Assembly (NCBI RefSeq): GCF_018402035.1
Contig: NZ_JAGYJN010000008.1
Location: forward strand, 1-64,000
Length of the DNA: 64,000 bases
Reading direction: 5' to 3'
Origin: Roseicyclus sp.
GTDB lineage: Bacteria; Pseudomonadota; Alphaproteobacteria; Rhodobacterales; Rhodobacteraceae
In this document: piece after piece, positions 37,821 to 47,321 of the stretch
How positions within the stretch are numbered: position 1 is the stretch's first letter
Layout of the letters: every line of letters starts with the position of its first letter
Translations under genes and position numbers: made by a program
The notes under the pieces: model-generated
The model's database searches: none
The model's input: only the letters and a program-made list of their open reading frames with translations
What the model was told of the DNA's origin: nothing

Positions 37821-38582
37821 TTAGCGACCACTTGCGATGGCTGCCGCCAATTCTCCCCTTGCGGCACGATCATCGACCGGCAAAAGCCTTATGCCGTTCT
37901 CGCCCCGCGCGGTTGCGAATATCTGGAATTGGGCAAAGAGGTTCGTGTCCCCCTCGGATGATTGGATTTCCAGTGATCTTGCGTCCGAAATGCGGAAACG
38001 AACAGGCCCCCTTGCGGTGATGACACTTGAGGTGAATGTGCCGCCTGCATCCAATTCGCGGTCCACATTCACGCGCAGGGATTGCCCTGTCGTCACTTGG
38101 CTGACAATCACGAGGAAAACGCCCTCGGGCAGCCGTAAGTTGCCGTTGCGCTCAAGACCAAGCTCTGCGTACCAAAACGCGGGTTCCGCGCGCACCGTCT
38201 CGTAAAAGGCACTTCGTGGCCCGTCCAAATTGGTGAAACGCATGTTGCGCAGCGCGATCTGCGAGCGGTTGGCCACTTCGCTTTCCAACTCCCCGCGCAG
38301 CCTGTCGGGCAGATCAACGCCGCCGATCAACTTGGCGCTTCCGGTGAAGGTGGCGGTTTCTTGTTCGCGCAAGCTAGAGCTGGCCACGCCAAAGCGTGCC
38401 GGGTCGATGCGCCCGATGGGACGCGTTGTCCCCTCTTGCCGGTTCCAAAGCATGACTTGGCCCAATTGCAAATTGGCCTGATCAATCACACCACGCGACG
38501 TCAGCGCCGTGCCAAGCTGCATATTCGCGACACATCCGCCGAGCACAAGAAACAGGGCGCAAACCAATCCGATCCGAAACAT
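37821..38582 (-). CDS. Putative lipoprotein of unknown function
   Basis: A 253-residue protein with a lipobox: MFRIGLVCALFLVLGGC, so cleavage and acylation are expected at Cys17. No known domain is evident; the mature part is rich in beta-type alternation (AKLIGGVDLP, FLVIVSQVTTGQSLRVNVDREL) and has no further membrane segment. It would sit on the periplasmic side of the inner or outer membrane. It stands alone, with tRNA-Gly 156 bp downstream and pyc ending 109 bp upstream on the same strand. Confidence 0.78.
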   Translation of the reverse strand: MFRIGLVCALFLVLGGCVANMQLGTALTSRGVIDQANLQLGQVMLWNRQEGTTRPIGRIDPARFGVASSSLREQETATFTGSAKLIGGVDLPDRLRGELESEVANRSQIALRNMRFTNLDGPRSAFYETVRAEPAFWYAELGLERNGNLRLPEGVFLVIVSQVTTGQSLRVNVDRELDAGGTFTSSVITARGPVRFRISDARSLEIQSSEGDTNLFAQFQIFATARGENGIRLLPVDDRAARGELAAAIASGR

Positions 38583-38691
38583 TTACTCACCTCACCGCTG
38601 ACAAACACCCGCTCACGGTGGCGTGATTGCCAGGTTGAGTCAATGTTACGTTACGGCAACATGCCCTGCCCATGGGTATGTCTTTGACGCA

Positions 38692-41600
38692 TCACTCCAA
38701 TTCGATCAGCAAATCCTTCGCGTCGATCTGGCCGCCGGGGGTGACATGGACCGCACGGACCACTGCATCGCGCTCGGCGTGCAGGCCGGTTTCCATCTTC
38801 ATTGCCTCGATGGTCAGCATCAGGTCGCCCATCTTGAGCTTTTGGCCCGGCTGGACCGCGACGGAGGCGACAACGCCGGGCATTGGTGCACCGATATGGT
38901 TGGGATTGCCGATCTCGGCCTTTGGGCGCTTGATCACGGTCGCGCCCAGCTTGCGGTTGGGCACGCGGATGGTGCGGGGCTGGCCGTTCAACTCGAAGAA
39001 CACCTTAACCTCGCCCTCGGCGGTGGTTTCGCCCACGGCTTGCAGCTGGATGTTCAGCGTGACGCCGGGGTCAATCTCGGCCTCGATCTCTTCGCCGGGT
39101 TCCATCCCGTAAAAGAAGGTCCGCGTGGGCAGCGTGCGCACCGGGCCGTAATCCTTGTGGCGCATCGCGTAGTCGGAAAACACCTTCGGATACATCAGAT
39201 AGCCCATCAGGTCTTCGCCATCGATCTCTTCGTCGAGCTTGGCAGCAACCTCGGCGCGGGTTTTTTCCAGATCGATGGGGGCGACATGCAGGCCGGGGCG
39301 ATCCAAGATCGGGGTCTCGTCCTTGAGAACCTTTTTCAGGATACCGGGCGGAAAGCCGCCCGGCGGCTGGCCCAGATTGCCGCGCATCATGTCGATCACG
39401 CTGTCGGGGAAAGCGACCTCCTTGGCAGGGTCTTCGACATCGGCGCGCGTCAGCCCTTGGGAGACCATCATCAGCGCCATGTCGCCCACCACCTTGGAGG
39501 AGGGCGTGACCTTGACGATATCGCCGAACATGCGGTTCACATCGGCATACATCTGCGCGACCTCGTGCCAGCGATCTTCCAACCCCATGGAACGCGCCTG
39601 CGCCTTAAGGTTGGTGAACTGGCCGCCCGGCATTTCGTGCAGATACACCTCCGAGGCGGGGGCCTGCATGCCGCTCTCGAAGGCTGCGTAATGGGCGCGC
39701 ACGGCCTCCCAATAATCGCTGATCTCGCGGATGGCGCGGATATCAAGGCCCGTGTCGCGGTCGGTGAATTGCAGCGATTCCACGATGGTGCCAAGCGTCG
39801 CTTGGCTGGTGTTGCCCGAGAGCGCATCCATCGCGCAATCGACGGCATCAACCCCCGCCGCCGCTGCCGTCAAGATCGTGCCGCAGGCCACGCCCGCCGT
39901 GTCATGGGTGTGGAAATGGATGGGCAGATCAACCGCATCTTTCAGCGCGGGGATCAGCACGGCGGCGGATGCGGGCTTCAAAAGCCCCGCCATATCCTTT
40001 AGCCCCAGCACATGGGCGCCTGCGGCCTCCAGCTCCTTGGCCATTTTGACGTAGTATTTCAGGTCATACTTGGCCCGGTCGGGATCAAGGATATTGCCGG
40101 TGTAGCAGATCGTGCCTTCGCAGATTTTGCCGGTGTCGAGAACCGCATCCATCGACACACGCATATTCTCGACCCAGTTCAGGCTGTCGAAGACGCGGAA
40201 GATGTCGACGCCGCTTTCCGCCGCCTGCCGTACGAAAGCTTGGACCACGTTGTCGGGATAGATCGTGTAGCCCACGCCATTGGCACCGCGCAAAAGCATC
40301 TGGGTCATGATGTTGGGCATTGCCGCCCGAATATCGCGCAATCGTTGCCACGGGCATTCCTGCAAGAAGCGGTAGGCGACATCGAATGTCGCGCCCCCCC
40401 AACATTCCACGCTGAACAACTCGGGCAGCTTGGCGGCATAGGCGGGGGCCACGCGGATCATGTCGATTGAACGCATCCGGGTTGCCAAAAGCGACTGATG
40501 CCCGTCGCGCATCGTGCTGTCAGTGATCAAAAGCCGCTTTTGATCCTTCATCCATTTGGCCACGGCCAACGGCCCTTGTTCGTCGAGCAATTGCCGTGTC
40601 CCTGCGGGGTAGCTGTCGCTGCGCGCGGCGGGGGCTTTGGGTGGCTTCACATCGGCGCGCGGGCGGGGGCGGCCCTCGGTCTCGGGGTGGCCGTTGACCG
40701 TGATATCGGCGATGTAGGTTAGAATGCGGGTTGCGCGGTCGCGGCGCGGCTTGAAATCGAACAGCGCGGGCGTCGTGTCGATGAACTTGGTCGTGTATTG
40801 GTAATTCAAGAAGGTCGGATGCTTGAGCAGGTTGATCACGAAATCGATATTCGTGCTGACGCCCCGGATGCGAAACTCGCGCAGCGCGCGATCCATCCGC
40901 GCAATCGCGGCCTCGGGCGTGGGTGCCCAAGCGGTGACTTTCTCAAGCAGGCTGTCGTAATAGCGCGTGATAACAGCGCCTGAATAGGCCGTGCCGCCGT
41001 CAAGGCGGATGCCCATCCCCGTGGCACCCCGATAGGCGGTGATGCGGCCGTAATCGGGGATGAAATTATTGGCCGGATCTTCGGTCGTCACCCGGCACTG
41101 GATCGCGTGACCGTCAAGCTTGACGTCATATTGGCTGGCCACGCCTGTCGCCTCGACCAGTGATTTGCCCTCGGCGATCAGGATTTGCGCGCGCACGATG
41201 TCGATGCCTGTCACCTCTTCGGTGACGGTATGTTCGACCTGCACGCGCGGGTTCACTTCGATGAAGTAGAATTTGCCGCTGTCCATATCCATCAAGAATT
41301 CGACGGTGCCCGCGCATTCGTAGTTCACATGCGCGCAGATCTTCTTGCCAAGCAGACAGATCTCGTCGCGCTGGCTTTGCGACAGATAGGGGGCGGGGGC
41401 GCGTTCCACGACCTTTTGGTTGCGGCGCTGGACCGAGCAATCACGCTCATAGAGGTGATAGATATTGCCCATGCTATCGCCAAGGATCTGCACCTCGACA
41501 TGGCGGGCGCGCAGGATCATCTTTTCCAGATACCCTTCGCCATTGCCAAAGGCGGCCTCGGCCTCGCGGCGGCCCTCGCGGACCTTTTCTTCCAATTCGG

Positions 41601-42132
41601 CCGGGCCCATGATCGGGCGCATCCCGCGCCCACCACCACCCCATGAGGCCTTGAGCATCAGGGGATAGCCCACCGCCTCGGCCTCGGCACGGATTGCGTC
41701 CATGTCATCGCCCAGCACCTCGGTCGCGGGGATGACGGGCACACCGGCCGCCATCGCCACGCGCCGCGCGCTCGCCTTGTCGCCAAGCGCGCGCATCGTG
41801 TCGGCCTTGGGGCCGATGAAGGTGATCCCGTTGGCCACACAGGCATCGACGAAATCCGGGTTCTCCGACAAAAGCCCATAGCCCGGATGGATCGCATCCG
41901 CCCCCGATAGCTTGGCCACGCGGATGATCTCAGGGATCGAGAGATAGGCCGCCACGGGGCCAAGCCCCTCGCCGATCTTATAGGCCTCATCTGCCTTGAA
42001 GCGGTGCAAGCTCAGCTTGTCTTCTTCGGCATAGATGGCGACAGTCCGTTTTCCCAATTCATTGGCCGCGCGCATGACGCGAATGGCGATCTCGCCACGG
42101 TTGGCGATGAGGATTTTCTTGAATTCGGACAT
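38692..42132 (-). CDS. pyc: Pyruvate carboxylase
   Basis: A 1146-residue single-chain biotin enzyme that makes oxaloacetate. Domains in order: biotin carboxylase (KKILIANRGEIAIRV at 5; ATP-grasp GGGGRGMR; FYFIEVNPRVQVEHTVTEE), carboxyltransferase (ITDSTMRDGHQSLLATR; FHTHDTAGVACGTI) and biotin carrier with EAMKMET, biotinyl-Lys at 1112. Start ATG 42132 gives the normal N-terminus; the frame upstream to 42231 is non-conserved and overlaps operator-like palindromes. It is monocistronic here. Confidence 0.98.
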   Translation of the reverse strand: MSEFKKILIANRGEIAIRVMRAANELGKRTVAIYAEEDKLSLHRFKADEAYKIGEGLGPVAAYLSIPEIIRVAKLSGADAIHPGYGLLSENPDFVDACVANGITFIGPKADTMRALGDKASARRVAMAAGVPVIPATEVLGDDMDAIRAEAEAVGYPLMLKASWGGGGRGMRPIMGPAELEEKVREGRREAEAAFGNGEGYLEKMILRARHVEVQILGDSMGNIYHLYERDCSVQRRNQKVVERAPAPYLSQSQRDEICLLGKKICAHVNYECAGTVEFLMDMDSGKFYFIEVNPRVQVEHTVTEEVTGIDIVRAQILIAEGKSLVEATGVASQYDVKLDGHAIQCRVTTEDPANNFIPDYGRITAYRGATGMGIRLDGGTAYSGAVITRYYDSLLEKVTAWAPTPEAAIARMDRALREFRIRGVSTNIDFVINLLKHPTFLNYQYTTKFIDTTPALFDFKPRRDRATRILTYIADITVNGHPETEGRPRPRADVKPPKAPAARSDSYPAGTRQLLDEQGPLAVAKWMKDQKRLLITDSTMRDGHQSLLATRMRSIDMIRVAPAYAAKLPELFSVECWGGATFDVAYRFLQECPWQRLRDIRAAMPNIMTQMLLRGANGVGYTIYPDNVVQAFVRQAAESGVDIFRVFDSLNWVENMRVSMDAVLDTGKICEGTICYTGNILDPDRAKYDLKYYVKMAKELEAAGAHVLGLKDMAGLLKPASAAVLIPALKDAVDLPIHFHTHDTAGVACGTILTAAAAGVDAVDCAMDALSGNTSQATLGTIVESLQFTDRDTGLDIRAIREISDYWEAVRAHYAAFESGMQAPASEVYLHEMPGGQFTNLKAQARSMGLEDRWHEVAQMYADVNRMFGDIVKVTPSSKVVGDMALMMVSQGLTRADVEDPAKEVAFPDSVIDMMRGNLGQPPGGFPPGILKKVLKDETPILDRPGLHVAPIDLEKTRAEVAAKLDEEIDGEDLMGYLMYPKVFSDYAMRHKDYGPVRTLPTRTFFYGMEPGEEIEAEIDPGVTLNIQLQAVGETTAEGEVKVFFELNGQPRTIRVPNRKLGATVIKRPKAEIGNPNHIGAPMPGVVASVAVQPGQKLKMGDLMLTIEAMKMETGLHAERDAVVRAVHVTPGGQIDAKDLLIELE

Positions 42133-42180
42133 AACAACAGCTCTCCATCTCGCAGATGCAGAATGTGTAAGCCGTGTGAC

Positions 42181-42232
42181 GCCGTTGGGCAACGGCTTTA
42201 CGTTGGCATGTGCCAATGATTGCAGGTGCAAT
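42181..42232. promoter_or_regulatory. Three short inverted repeats upstream of pyc
   Basis: GCCGTTG-GG-CAACGGC (42181-42196), TTGGCA-TG-TGCCAA (42203-42216) and ATTGCA-GG-TGCAAT (42219-42232) follow each other in the 186-bp gap upstream of pyc. The last two have the same design (6-bp arms, 2-bp centre) and centres 16 bp apart. This looks like a two-site operator for a dimeric regulator. Further up, CGTTTGCGAAGTGCG (42267-42281) has a similar TTTGC core. No regulator gene adjoins. Confidence 0.5.
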
Positions 42233-42318
42233 TGTATGGATCACGCGTGCTGCGTTGCGGCAATATCGTTTGCGAAGTGCGATATGACAGTAATCCGCCC
42301 CGCCACGGCGGCGCGCAA

Positions 42319-43464
42319 TTAACCCGGTGTTGCCAAGCGCCCGGCCAAATCACTCAGGCGCGCCACGCCCATCTGGGCCATGTTGCTTGCCATATCCTTG
42401 ACCAGCATATCATGCAGATGCGCAGGCCCCGCCGCGCCCAACGCCCCAAGGGCATAATGCCAAGCGCGCCCCATCATCACGAAATGCGCCCCCAGCGCCA
42501 GCGCGCGCAGGATATCAAGCCCACCCTCGATCCCGCTGTCAAAGATCAGGGGCAAGCGCGTCGCCCCCCGCACCATGCGCAAGGCATCAAGGCTGGCGGG
42601 TGCGCCATCGAATTGCCGGCCCGCATGGTTCGACACCCAGATCGCATCGACGCCCATGGTTTCGGCCTTTGTGGCCACCTCGGCCTCCATCACGCCTTTC
42701 AGGATCAGATGCCCCTGCCATGCTTCGCGCAGCGCCTGCACATATTCCCAATCAGGGGCCGCGCGCAGCAAATAGCCCACATGCGCGGTCGAGGGCAGGG
42801 GGCCGGTTTTCTTTTGATCGGCGTAGCTGTCCATCAGGCGCATCCGGGGCATGCCCGTGGCCTGTATGCCCAAGCCCCAAGCCGGGCAGCGCGCCACCTG
42901 TGCCAAAAGGCGCGGGGTCAGCCGTGGCGGCTGTACCAGCCCACCGCGCGTTTGGCGTTCCCGGCGCGAGGCGGCAGGCACATCGACAGTCAGCACAAGC
43001 GTGTGAAACCCCGCCCCCTTGGCGCGCGCCAGCATATCGTCGCGGATCTTGGTGTCGCGCGGCGGATACATCTGGAACCAGCCTTGATCGCCGATATGAG
43101 CGGCCACCTCTTCAGGGGTGCGGGTGGCGACCGTTGATAGGCCATAGGGAATTCCCGCTTGCGCCGCATGGCGGGCCAGCATCCGCTCGGCATCGGGCCA
43201 AATCAGCCCCGACATGCCCAAGGGTGCAATCCCGAATGGGGCCGGGTAATCGCGGCCCAAAAAGCGCGTGCTCAGATCGGTTTTGATCTCGCCCCTGAGT
43301 GCGGCGGGATGAAACAGCACCGCATCCAGTGCGGCGCGATTGCGCCGGGTGATCGCCTCGCTGCCTGTCGCGCTATCGAGATATTCCCACACGAAATGCG
43401 GGATGCGCGCGCGGGCGCGGGATTTCAGATCGGACAAGGCGGGGTAGCGTGCATGTAAATCCAT
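42319..43464 (-). CDS. FMN-dependent alpha-hydroxy-acid dehydrogenase (L-lactate dehydrogenase/LldD-like)
   Basis: A 381-residue FMN enzyme of the glycolate oxidase/lactate dehydrogenase family, which oxidises an L-2-hydroxy acid to a 2-oxo acid. LILKGVMEAEVATKAETMGVDAIWVSNHAGRQFDGAP holds the FMN lysine and the catalytic His-Arg pair; the usual NHGGRQLD is NHAGRQFD here. LIFDSGIEGGLDILRALALGA is the phosphate-binding block. ATG 43464 starts MDLHARYPALSDLK. It lies upstream of pyc on the same strand; lactate to pyruvate to oxaloacetate would be a logical path, but cotranscription is uncertain given the 186-bp gap. Confidence 0.88.
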   Translation of the reverse strand: MDLHARYPALSDLKSRARARIPHFVWEYLDSATGSEAITRRNRAALDAVLFHPAALRGEIKTDLSTRFLGRDYPAPFGIAPLGMSGLIWPDAERMLARHAAQAGIPYGLSTVATRTPEEVAAHIGDQGWFQMYPPRDTKIRDDMLARAKGAGFHTLVLTVDVPAASRRERQTRGGLVQPPRLTPRLLAQVARCPAWGLGIQATGMPRMRLMDSYADQKKTGPLPSTAHVGYLLRAAPDWEYVQALREAWQGHLILKGVMEAEVATKAETMGVDAIWVSNHAGRQFDGAPASLDALRMVRGATRLPLIFDSGIEGGLDILRALALGAHFVMMGRAWHYALGALGAAGPAHLHDMLVKDMASNMAQMGVARLSDLAGRLATPG

Positions 43465-43642
43465 AGCGCGGACAAAATCCCGCGATCCGCGCTTTGTCCA
43501 GTGCCGTTCGCGATCTGCGCGCGGGCTCTTTCGCGCGTCATCTCTGCGCAAATAGGCAGAAGCGATGCAAGAAAGGGTTAAAATCAGAACATTATGCGAA
43601 CAAAGCTTTCAAGCGGCGCGGAACCGCACTATTCTGGCACGC

Positions 43643-46093
43643 ATGAGCAGTTTCGATGATTCAGATGCCTTCGCGGCGGCGGCCTCCCTTTCGCTATCGG
43701 CGCGCGCGATGGCCGCGCGGCCCATGCCTTATCTTGACGGGTTGAACCCCGCCCAACGCCAAGCTGTCGAGGCGTTGGAGGGGCCGGTCTTGATGCTGGC
43801 AGGCGCAGGCACCGGCAAGACCCGCGCGCTGACCGCGCGGATCGCGCATCTGTTGACCACAGGCACGGCGCGCCCGAACGAGATCTTGGCCGTCACCTTC
43901 ACCAACAAGGCCGCGCGCGAGATGAAACTGCGGGTGGCCAGCCTGTTGGGCCAGCCAGTCGAGGGGATGCCGTGGCTGGGCACCTTTCACGCGATCTGTG
44001 TGAAACTTCTGCGCCGCCATGCGGAGTTGGTGGGGCTGAAATCTAATTTCACCATTCTCGACACCGATGATCAGCTGCGGCTCATCAAACAGTTGATTGT
44101 GGCCAGCGAGATCGATGAGAAACGCTGGCCTGCGCGGCAAATGGCAGGGATCATCGATGGTTGGAAGAACCGCGCGCTGACACCCGATAAGCTGCCTGCC
44201 GCCGAGGCGGGGGCTTTCGACCGCAAGGGGCCCGCGCTTTACGCGCAATACCAAACCCGGCTGCGCGAACTGAACGCCGTCGATTTCGGTGATCTGTTGT
44301 TGCACATGATCACGATCTTTCAGGCCCATCCCGACCTGCTTGGCCAATACCAGCGCTGGTTTCGCTACATCTTGGTCGACGAATACCAAGACACTAATAT
44401 CGCACAGTATTTATGGCTGCGCCTCTTGGCGGGGGGGCATTCCAATATCTGCGTCGTGGGCGATGATGATCAGTCGATCTATGGCTGGCGCGGGGCCGAG
44501 GTGGGCAATATCCTTCGGTTTGAAAAGGATTTTCCGGGCGCTGTGGTGATCCGGCTGGAGGAAAACTATCGCTCGACCGCGCATATTCTGGAAGCGGCCA
44601 ATGGCGTGATCGCGCATAACCGCGAACGCTTGGGCAAAACCCTGCGCAGCGTGGGCGGCGATGGCCACAAGGTCCGGCTGATCGGCCATTGGGATGGCGA
44701 GGAAGAGGCGCGCTGGATCGGTGAAGAGCTTGAAGCGCTGTCGCGCGGCACGCGCGGCATTGACCCCATCGGGCTTGATGGCATGGCGATCCTCGTGCGC
44801 GCCTCGCATCAGATGCGGGCGTTCGAGGATCGGTTTTTGACCATCGGCCTGCCTTACCGCGTCATCGGCGGCCCGCGCTTTTACGAGCGGATGGAGATCC
44901 GCGATGCCATGGCCTATTTCCGTGTCGTGGTCAGCCCCGATGACGATCTGGCCTTTGAGCGGATCGTGAACACACCCAAACGCGGCTTGGGCGACAAGGC
45001 GCAATCGGCGATCCAGAAACTCGCCCGCAGCAACGGGATCAGCTTGCTTGAGGGCGCGCGGCTGGCCGTCGAGAGCGGCGCAATCGGTGGCAAAGGGGCC
45101 AAGGAACTCAAAACCTTGATCGATGCCGTCGCGCGCTGGCGCAAGCTGATGCTGGGCGGCCTGCAGCCCATCGGTCTGGGTGGCGCCGATGATGACCTTT
45201 TGGTCGAGGAGGATCACCCCACCCCCAAGATCGGCCATATCGCGCTGGCCGAGATGATCCTCGACGAGTCGGGCTACACGGCCATGTGGCAAAACGACAA
45301 GACGCCCGAGGCACCGGGGCGGCTTGAAAACCTCAAGGAATTGGTCAAAGCGTTGGAATTGTTTGAAAACCTTCAAGGGTTTCTCGAACATGTCAGCCTG
45401 ATCATGGACAATGCCCAAGATGATGAAGAACAAAAAGTCACCCTCATGACGCTGCATGCGGCCAAAGGGTTGGAGTTTCCCGCCGTGTTCCTGCCGGGCT
45501 GGGAGGATGGGTTGTTCCCCTCGCAACGCGCGATGGATGAGACGGGGCTTAAGGGTCTCGAGGAAGAGCGGCGTCTGGCCTATGTCGGCATCACGCGGGC
45601 TGAAGCGGTCTGTACCATCAGCTTTGCGGGCAACCGCCGCGTTTATGGTCAATGGCAAAGCCAAATGCCCTCGCGCTTCATCGACGAGCTGCCGCAAACC
45701 CATGTCGAGGTGCTGACGCCGCCCGGCCTACATGGGCATGGCGGCATGGCGGCCAGCGCCAGCCCTGTTGCCGCGGCGATGGGTGGTGCGACCCTGCATG
45801 AAGCGGCAGCGCGGGCCGATGTCTATAATTCACCGGGCTGGAAGCGGTTGCAGACCAACACCGCCCGCCCCGGCCTGCGCCAACCGACCGAGGCGCGGCA
45901 TATGACCATCGATGCCGAAGCGATCAGCGCCTTTGCCATCGGCGACCGGGTGTTTCACCAGAAATTCGGCTATGGCGCTGTGGTGTCGGTCGAGGGTGAC
46001 AAGCTGGGCGTCGATTTTGACAAGGCCGGGGCCAAGCATGTGGTTGCGGGGTATCTTGTCGCCGCCAACCGCGCCGATGATGTGCCGTTCTAA
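43643..46093 (+). CDS. uvrD: ATP-dependent DNA helicase UvrD/PcrA
   Basis: An 816-residue superfamily 1A helicase for mismatch and excision repair. All motifs are visible: LNPAQRQAV (Q motif), AGAGTGKTRAL (Walker A), VTFTNKAAREMK (Ia), LVDEYQDTN (Walker B), VVGDDDQSIYGWRGA (III), LEENYRST (IV), VTLMTLHAAKGLEFPAVFLPGWEDG (V) and YVGITRAE (VI). The C-terminal FAIGDRVFHQKFGYGAVVSVEGDKLGVDF is the Tudor-like PcrA/UvrD tail that contacts RNA polymerase. ATG 43643 is chosen; an upstream ATG at 43565 adds non-conserved residues. Confidence 0.96.
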   Translation: MSSFDDSDAFAAAASLSLSARAMAARPMPYLDGLNPAQRQAVEALEGPVLMLAGAGTGKTRALTARIAHLLTTGTARPNEILAVTFTNKAAREMKLRVASLLGQPVEGMPWLGTFHAICVKLLRRHAELVGLKSNFTILDTDDQLRLIKQLIVASEIDEKRWPARQMAGIIDGWKNRALTPDKLPAAEAGAFDRKGPALYAQYQTRLRELNAVDFGDLLLHMITIFQAHPDLLGQYQRWFRYILVDEYQDTNIAQYLWLRLLAGGHSNICVVGDDDQSIYGWRGAEVGNILRFEKDFPGAVVIRLEENYRSTAHILEAANGVIAHNRERLGKTLRSVGGDGHKVRLIGHWDGEEEARWIGEELEALSRGTRGIDPIGLDGMAILVRASHQMRAFEDRFLTIGLPYRVIGGPRFYERMEIRDAMAYFRVVVSPDDDLAFERIVNTPKRGLGDKAQSAIQKLARSNGISLLEGARLAVESGAIGGKGAKELKTLIDAVARWRKLMLGGLQPIGLGGADDDLLVEEDHPTPKIGHIALAEMILDESGYTAMWQNDKTPEAPGRLENLKELVKALELFENLQGFLEHVSLIMDNAQDDEEQKVTLMTLHAAKGLEFPAVFLPGWEDGLFPSQRAMDETGLKGLEEERRLAYVGITRAEAVCTISFAGNRRVYGQWQSQMPSRFIDELPQTHVEVLTPPGLHGHGGMAASASPVAAAMGGATLHEAAARADVYNSPGWKRLQTNTARPGLRQPTEARHMTIDAEAISAFAIGDRVFHQKFGYGAVVSVEGDKLGVDFDKAGAKHVVAGYLVAANRADDVPF

Positions 46094-46096
46094 GCT

Positions 46097-46693
46097 TCAA
46101 AGCCCCAGCATTGGATAGAGCGAGGCGACCAGCAATAGCGCCATGGTGATGTTGAAGGCGCGCAATCGTCCCGGCCCGTCCAGCCAGCGGCGCAGCTGTG
46201 TGCCCATCGCGGCCCACACCGTCACCGATGGCAGGTTGATGACCGCAAACACCATAGCCACCGCAAGCGCGCCCCAATAGCCGCTTTGTTCAGGCGCAAA
46301 ATTCGTCTGTGCATAGATCGCCATATACCATGCCTTGGGATTGACCCATTGAAAGGCTGCCGCTTGCACAAAGCTAAAGGGGCGGCCCGTGGCATCGCGC
46401 GCACCGGGTGCGGCGGCATTGGCGATTTTCCATGCCAGCCACAACAGATAGGCGGCGCTCGCGATCATCAACGCGGTTTTCAGCCATGGGATCGCCGTAA
46501 AAAGCTGCAACAGCCCAAGCCCCACCAGCGCCACCATCAGCGCATGCCCGCCCGAAATGCCCAGCATATGCGGCACCGTACGCCGGAGGCCGAAATTCGC
46601 GCCCGAGGCCAAGAGCATGATATTATTCGGTCCCGGCGTGATCGACGAGGCAAAGGCGAAAAGGATCAAGGCAAGGATCAGATCAAGTGTCAT
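46097..46693 (-). CDS. LysE-family exporter
   Basis: A 198-residue inner-membrane protein with about six hydrophobic segments. The N-terminal FAFASSITPGPNNIMLLASGANFG holds the signature SxxPGPNN of the LysE/RhtB family, and AFQWVNPKAWYM is the second conserved block. Such proteins export amino acids or related metabolites; the substrate cannot be inferred. It is convergent with uvrD (3-bp gap) and starts 60 bp downstream of the sRNA terminator. Confidence 0.9.
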   Translation of the reverse strand: MTLDLILALILFAFASSITPGPNNIMLLASGANFGLRRTVPHMLGISGGHALMVALVGLGLLQLFTAIPWLKTALMIASAAYLLWLAWKIANAAAPGARDATGRPFSFVQAAAFQWVNPKAWYMAIYAQTNFAPEQSGYWGALAVAMVFAVINLPSVTVWAAMGTQLRRWLDGPGRLRAFNITMALLLVASLYPMLGL

Positions 46694-46743
46694 CGCGCAG
46701 CGCCATCATATCGGGGGTGCGGCAGCTATGACGGGCATTTCCC

Positions 46744-46789
46744 AAAAAGAAAAGGCGGTGACGCCTGAGGGAGGTCAGGTGTCACCGCC
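46744..46789 (-). terminator. Terminator ending the DUF1127-sRNA transcript
   Basis: Stem GGCGGTGAC / GTCACCGCC plus inner CCTGA / TCAGG with loop CCTCCC, followed on the minus strand by TTTTCTTTTTGGG. It doubles as the last motif-bearing hairpin of the array. Confidence 0.88.
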
Positions 46790-47036
46790 TACGTTCAGCG
46801 CCAAGGGAGGAGAAGGCGCCGATCTTGCGTGCAAGGCGCAGGGCGCGCTTGCGGAATAAGGCGGCGGCGGGGCCTAGGGAGGAGGAGGCCCCACCGCCGG
46901 ACGTCACGGTTCCCCAAGGGAGGAGGAGAGGAACCGATCAGCATGGCCCGTTGCCGGGCCGGGTCGTGCTGGGCCCATCCTAGGGAGGAGGGGGATGGAC
47001 CCGCTAGCCAAGCAATCCCAAGGGAGGAAGGGATGC
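46744..47036 (-). ncRNA. Array of six stem-loops with CUCCUCCC-type loops (CcsR-like sRNA cluster)
   Basis: Downstream of the DUF1127 gene on the same strand, six hairpins each show a loop complementary to GGGAGG: H1 47012-47036, H2 46971-47002, H3 46907-46936, H4 46863-46898, H5 46798-46819 and H6 46754-46789. Exact CCTCCTCCC occurs in H2, H3 and H4; H1 has CTTCCTCCC, H5 TCTCCTCCC and H6 only CCTCCC. On the plus strand H1, H3 and H5 read CCAAGGGAGG, while H2 and H4 read CCTAGGGAGG, suggesting duplication of a two-hairpin unit. Between H2 and H3 a hairpin without the motif (46945-46960) may be a processing site. R. sphaeroides CcsR1-4, made with a DUF1127 mRNA under RpoH control, is the known parallel. 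The motif equals the anti-Shine-Dalgarno sequence. Confidence 0.85.
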
Positions 47037-47087
47037 CGAGCCATTCTTTTGTGCCGCCGCAAGGCCGCACATTATTTCTGCCGCGCG

Positions 47088-47321
47088 TTAGCCGCGCTTG
47101 CCGTAGGCCGCTTCGAGCGCGATGCTGCGCAGCATCGAAGCGTTGAGGCCAAGATCGGCCAGCTCGCGCGTCGAGAGCGCTTGCAATTCTGTCAGCGTCT
47201 CACGATAGACGCGGTGGGCCCGCCATGCGGCGACGATGTCTTTGCCGATTTCGGTCAGGCGCGCGCCGAGGCCCATGCCGTTGGAGATCGTGCGGTTGCT
47301 CGTTACATATGCCATTTTCAT
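47088..47321 (-). CDS. Small DUF1127 protein (CcaF1-like)
   Basis: A 77-residue basic protein. The C-terminal half AWRAHRVYRETLTELQALSTRELADLGLNASMLRSIALEAAYG is the DUF1127 motif (YRxxxxELxxLxxRELxDLGL), an arginine-rich helical element. In R. sphaeroides the homologous RSP_6037 protein (CcaF1) binds RNA and affects the maturation of the CcsR sRNAs encoded after it. The same order is seen here: gene, hairpin array, terminator. A hairpin at 47051-47070 lies between stop codon and H1. Start ATG 47321 is used; ATG 47315 is an alternative. Confidence 0.9.
   Translation of the reverse strand: MKMAYVTSNRTISNGMGLGARLTEIGKDIVAAWRAHRVYRETLTELQALSTRELADLGLNASMLRSIALEAAYGKRG

Noticed and set aside
38583-40002. 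Long plus-strand open frame opposite the 3' part of pyc
   Set aside because: The translation is His/Asp/Gly-rich with no domain, and pyc is intact on the minus strand.
46754-47036. Regularly spaced GGGAGG repeats that might suggest a CRISPR array
   Set aside because: The repeated part is only about 10 bp, unit spacing varies, and each copy sits in the loop of its own unique hairpin. This fits an sRNA stem-loop array, not repeats and spacers.
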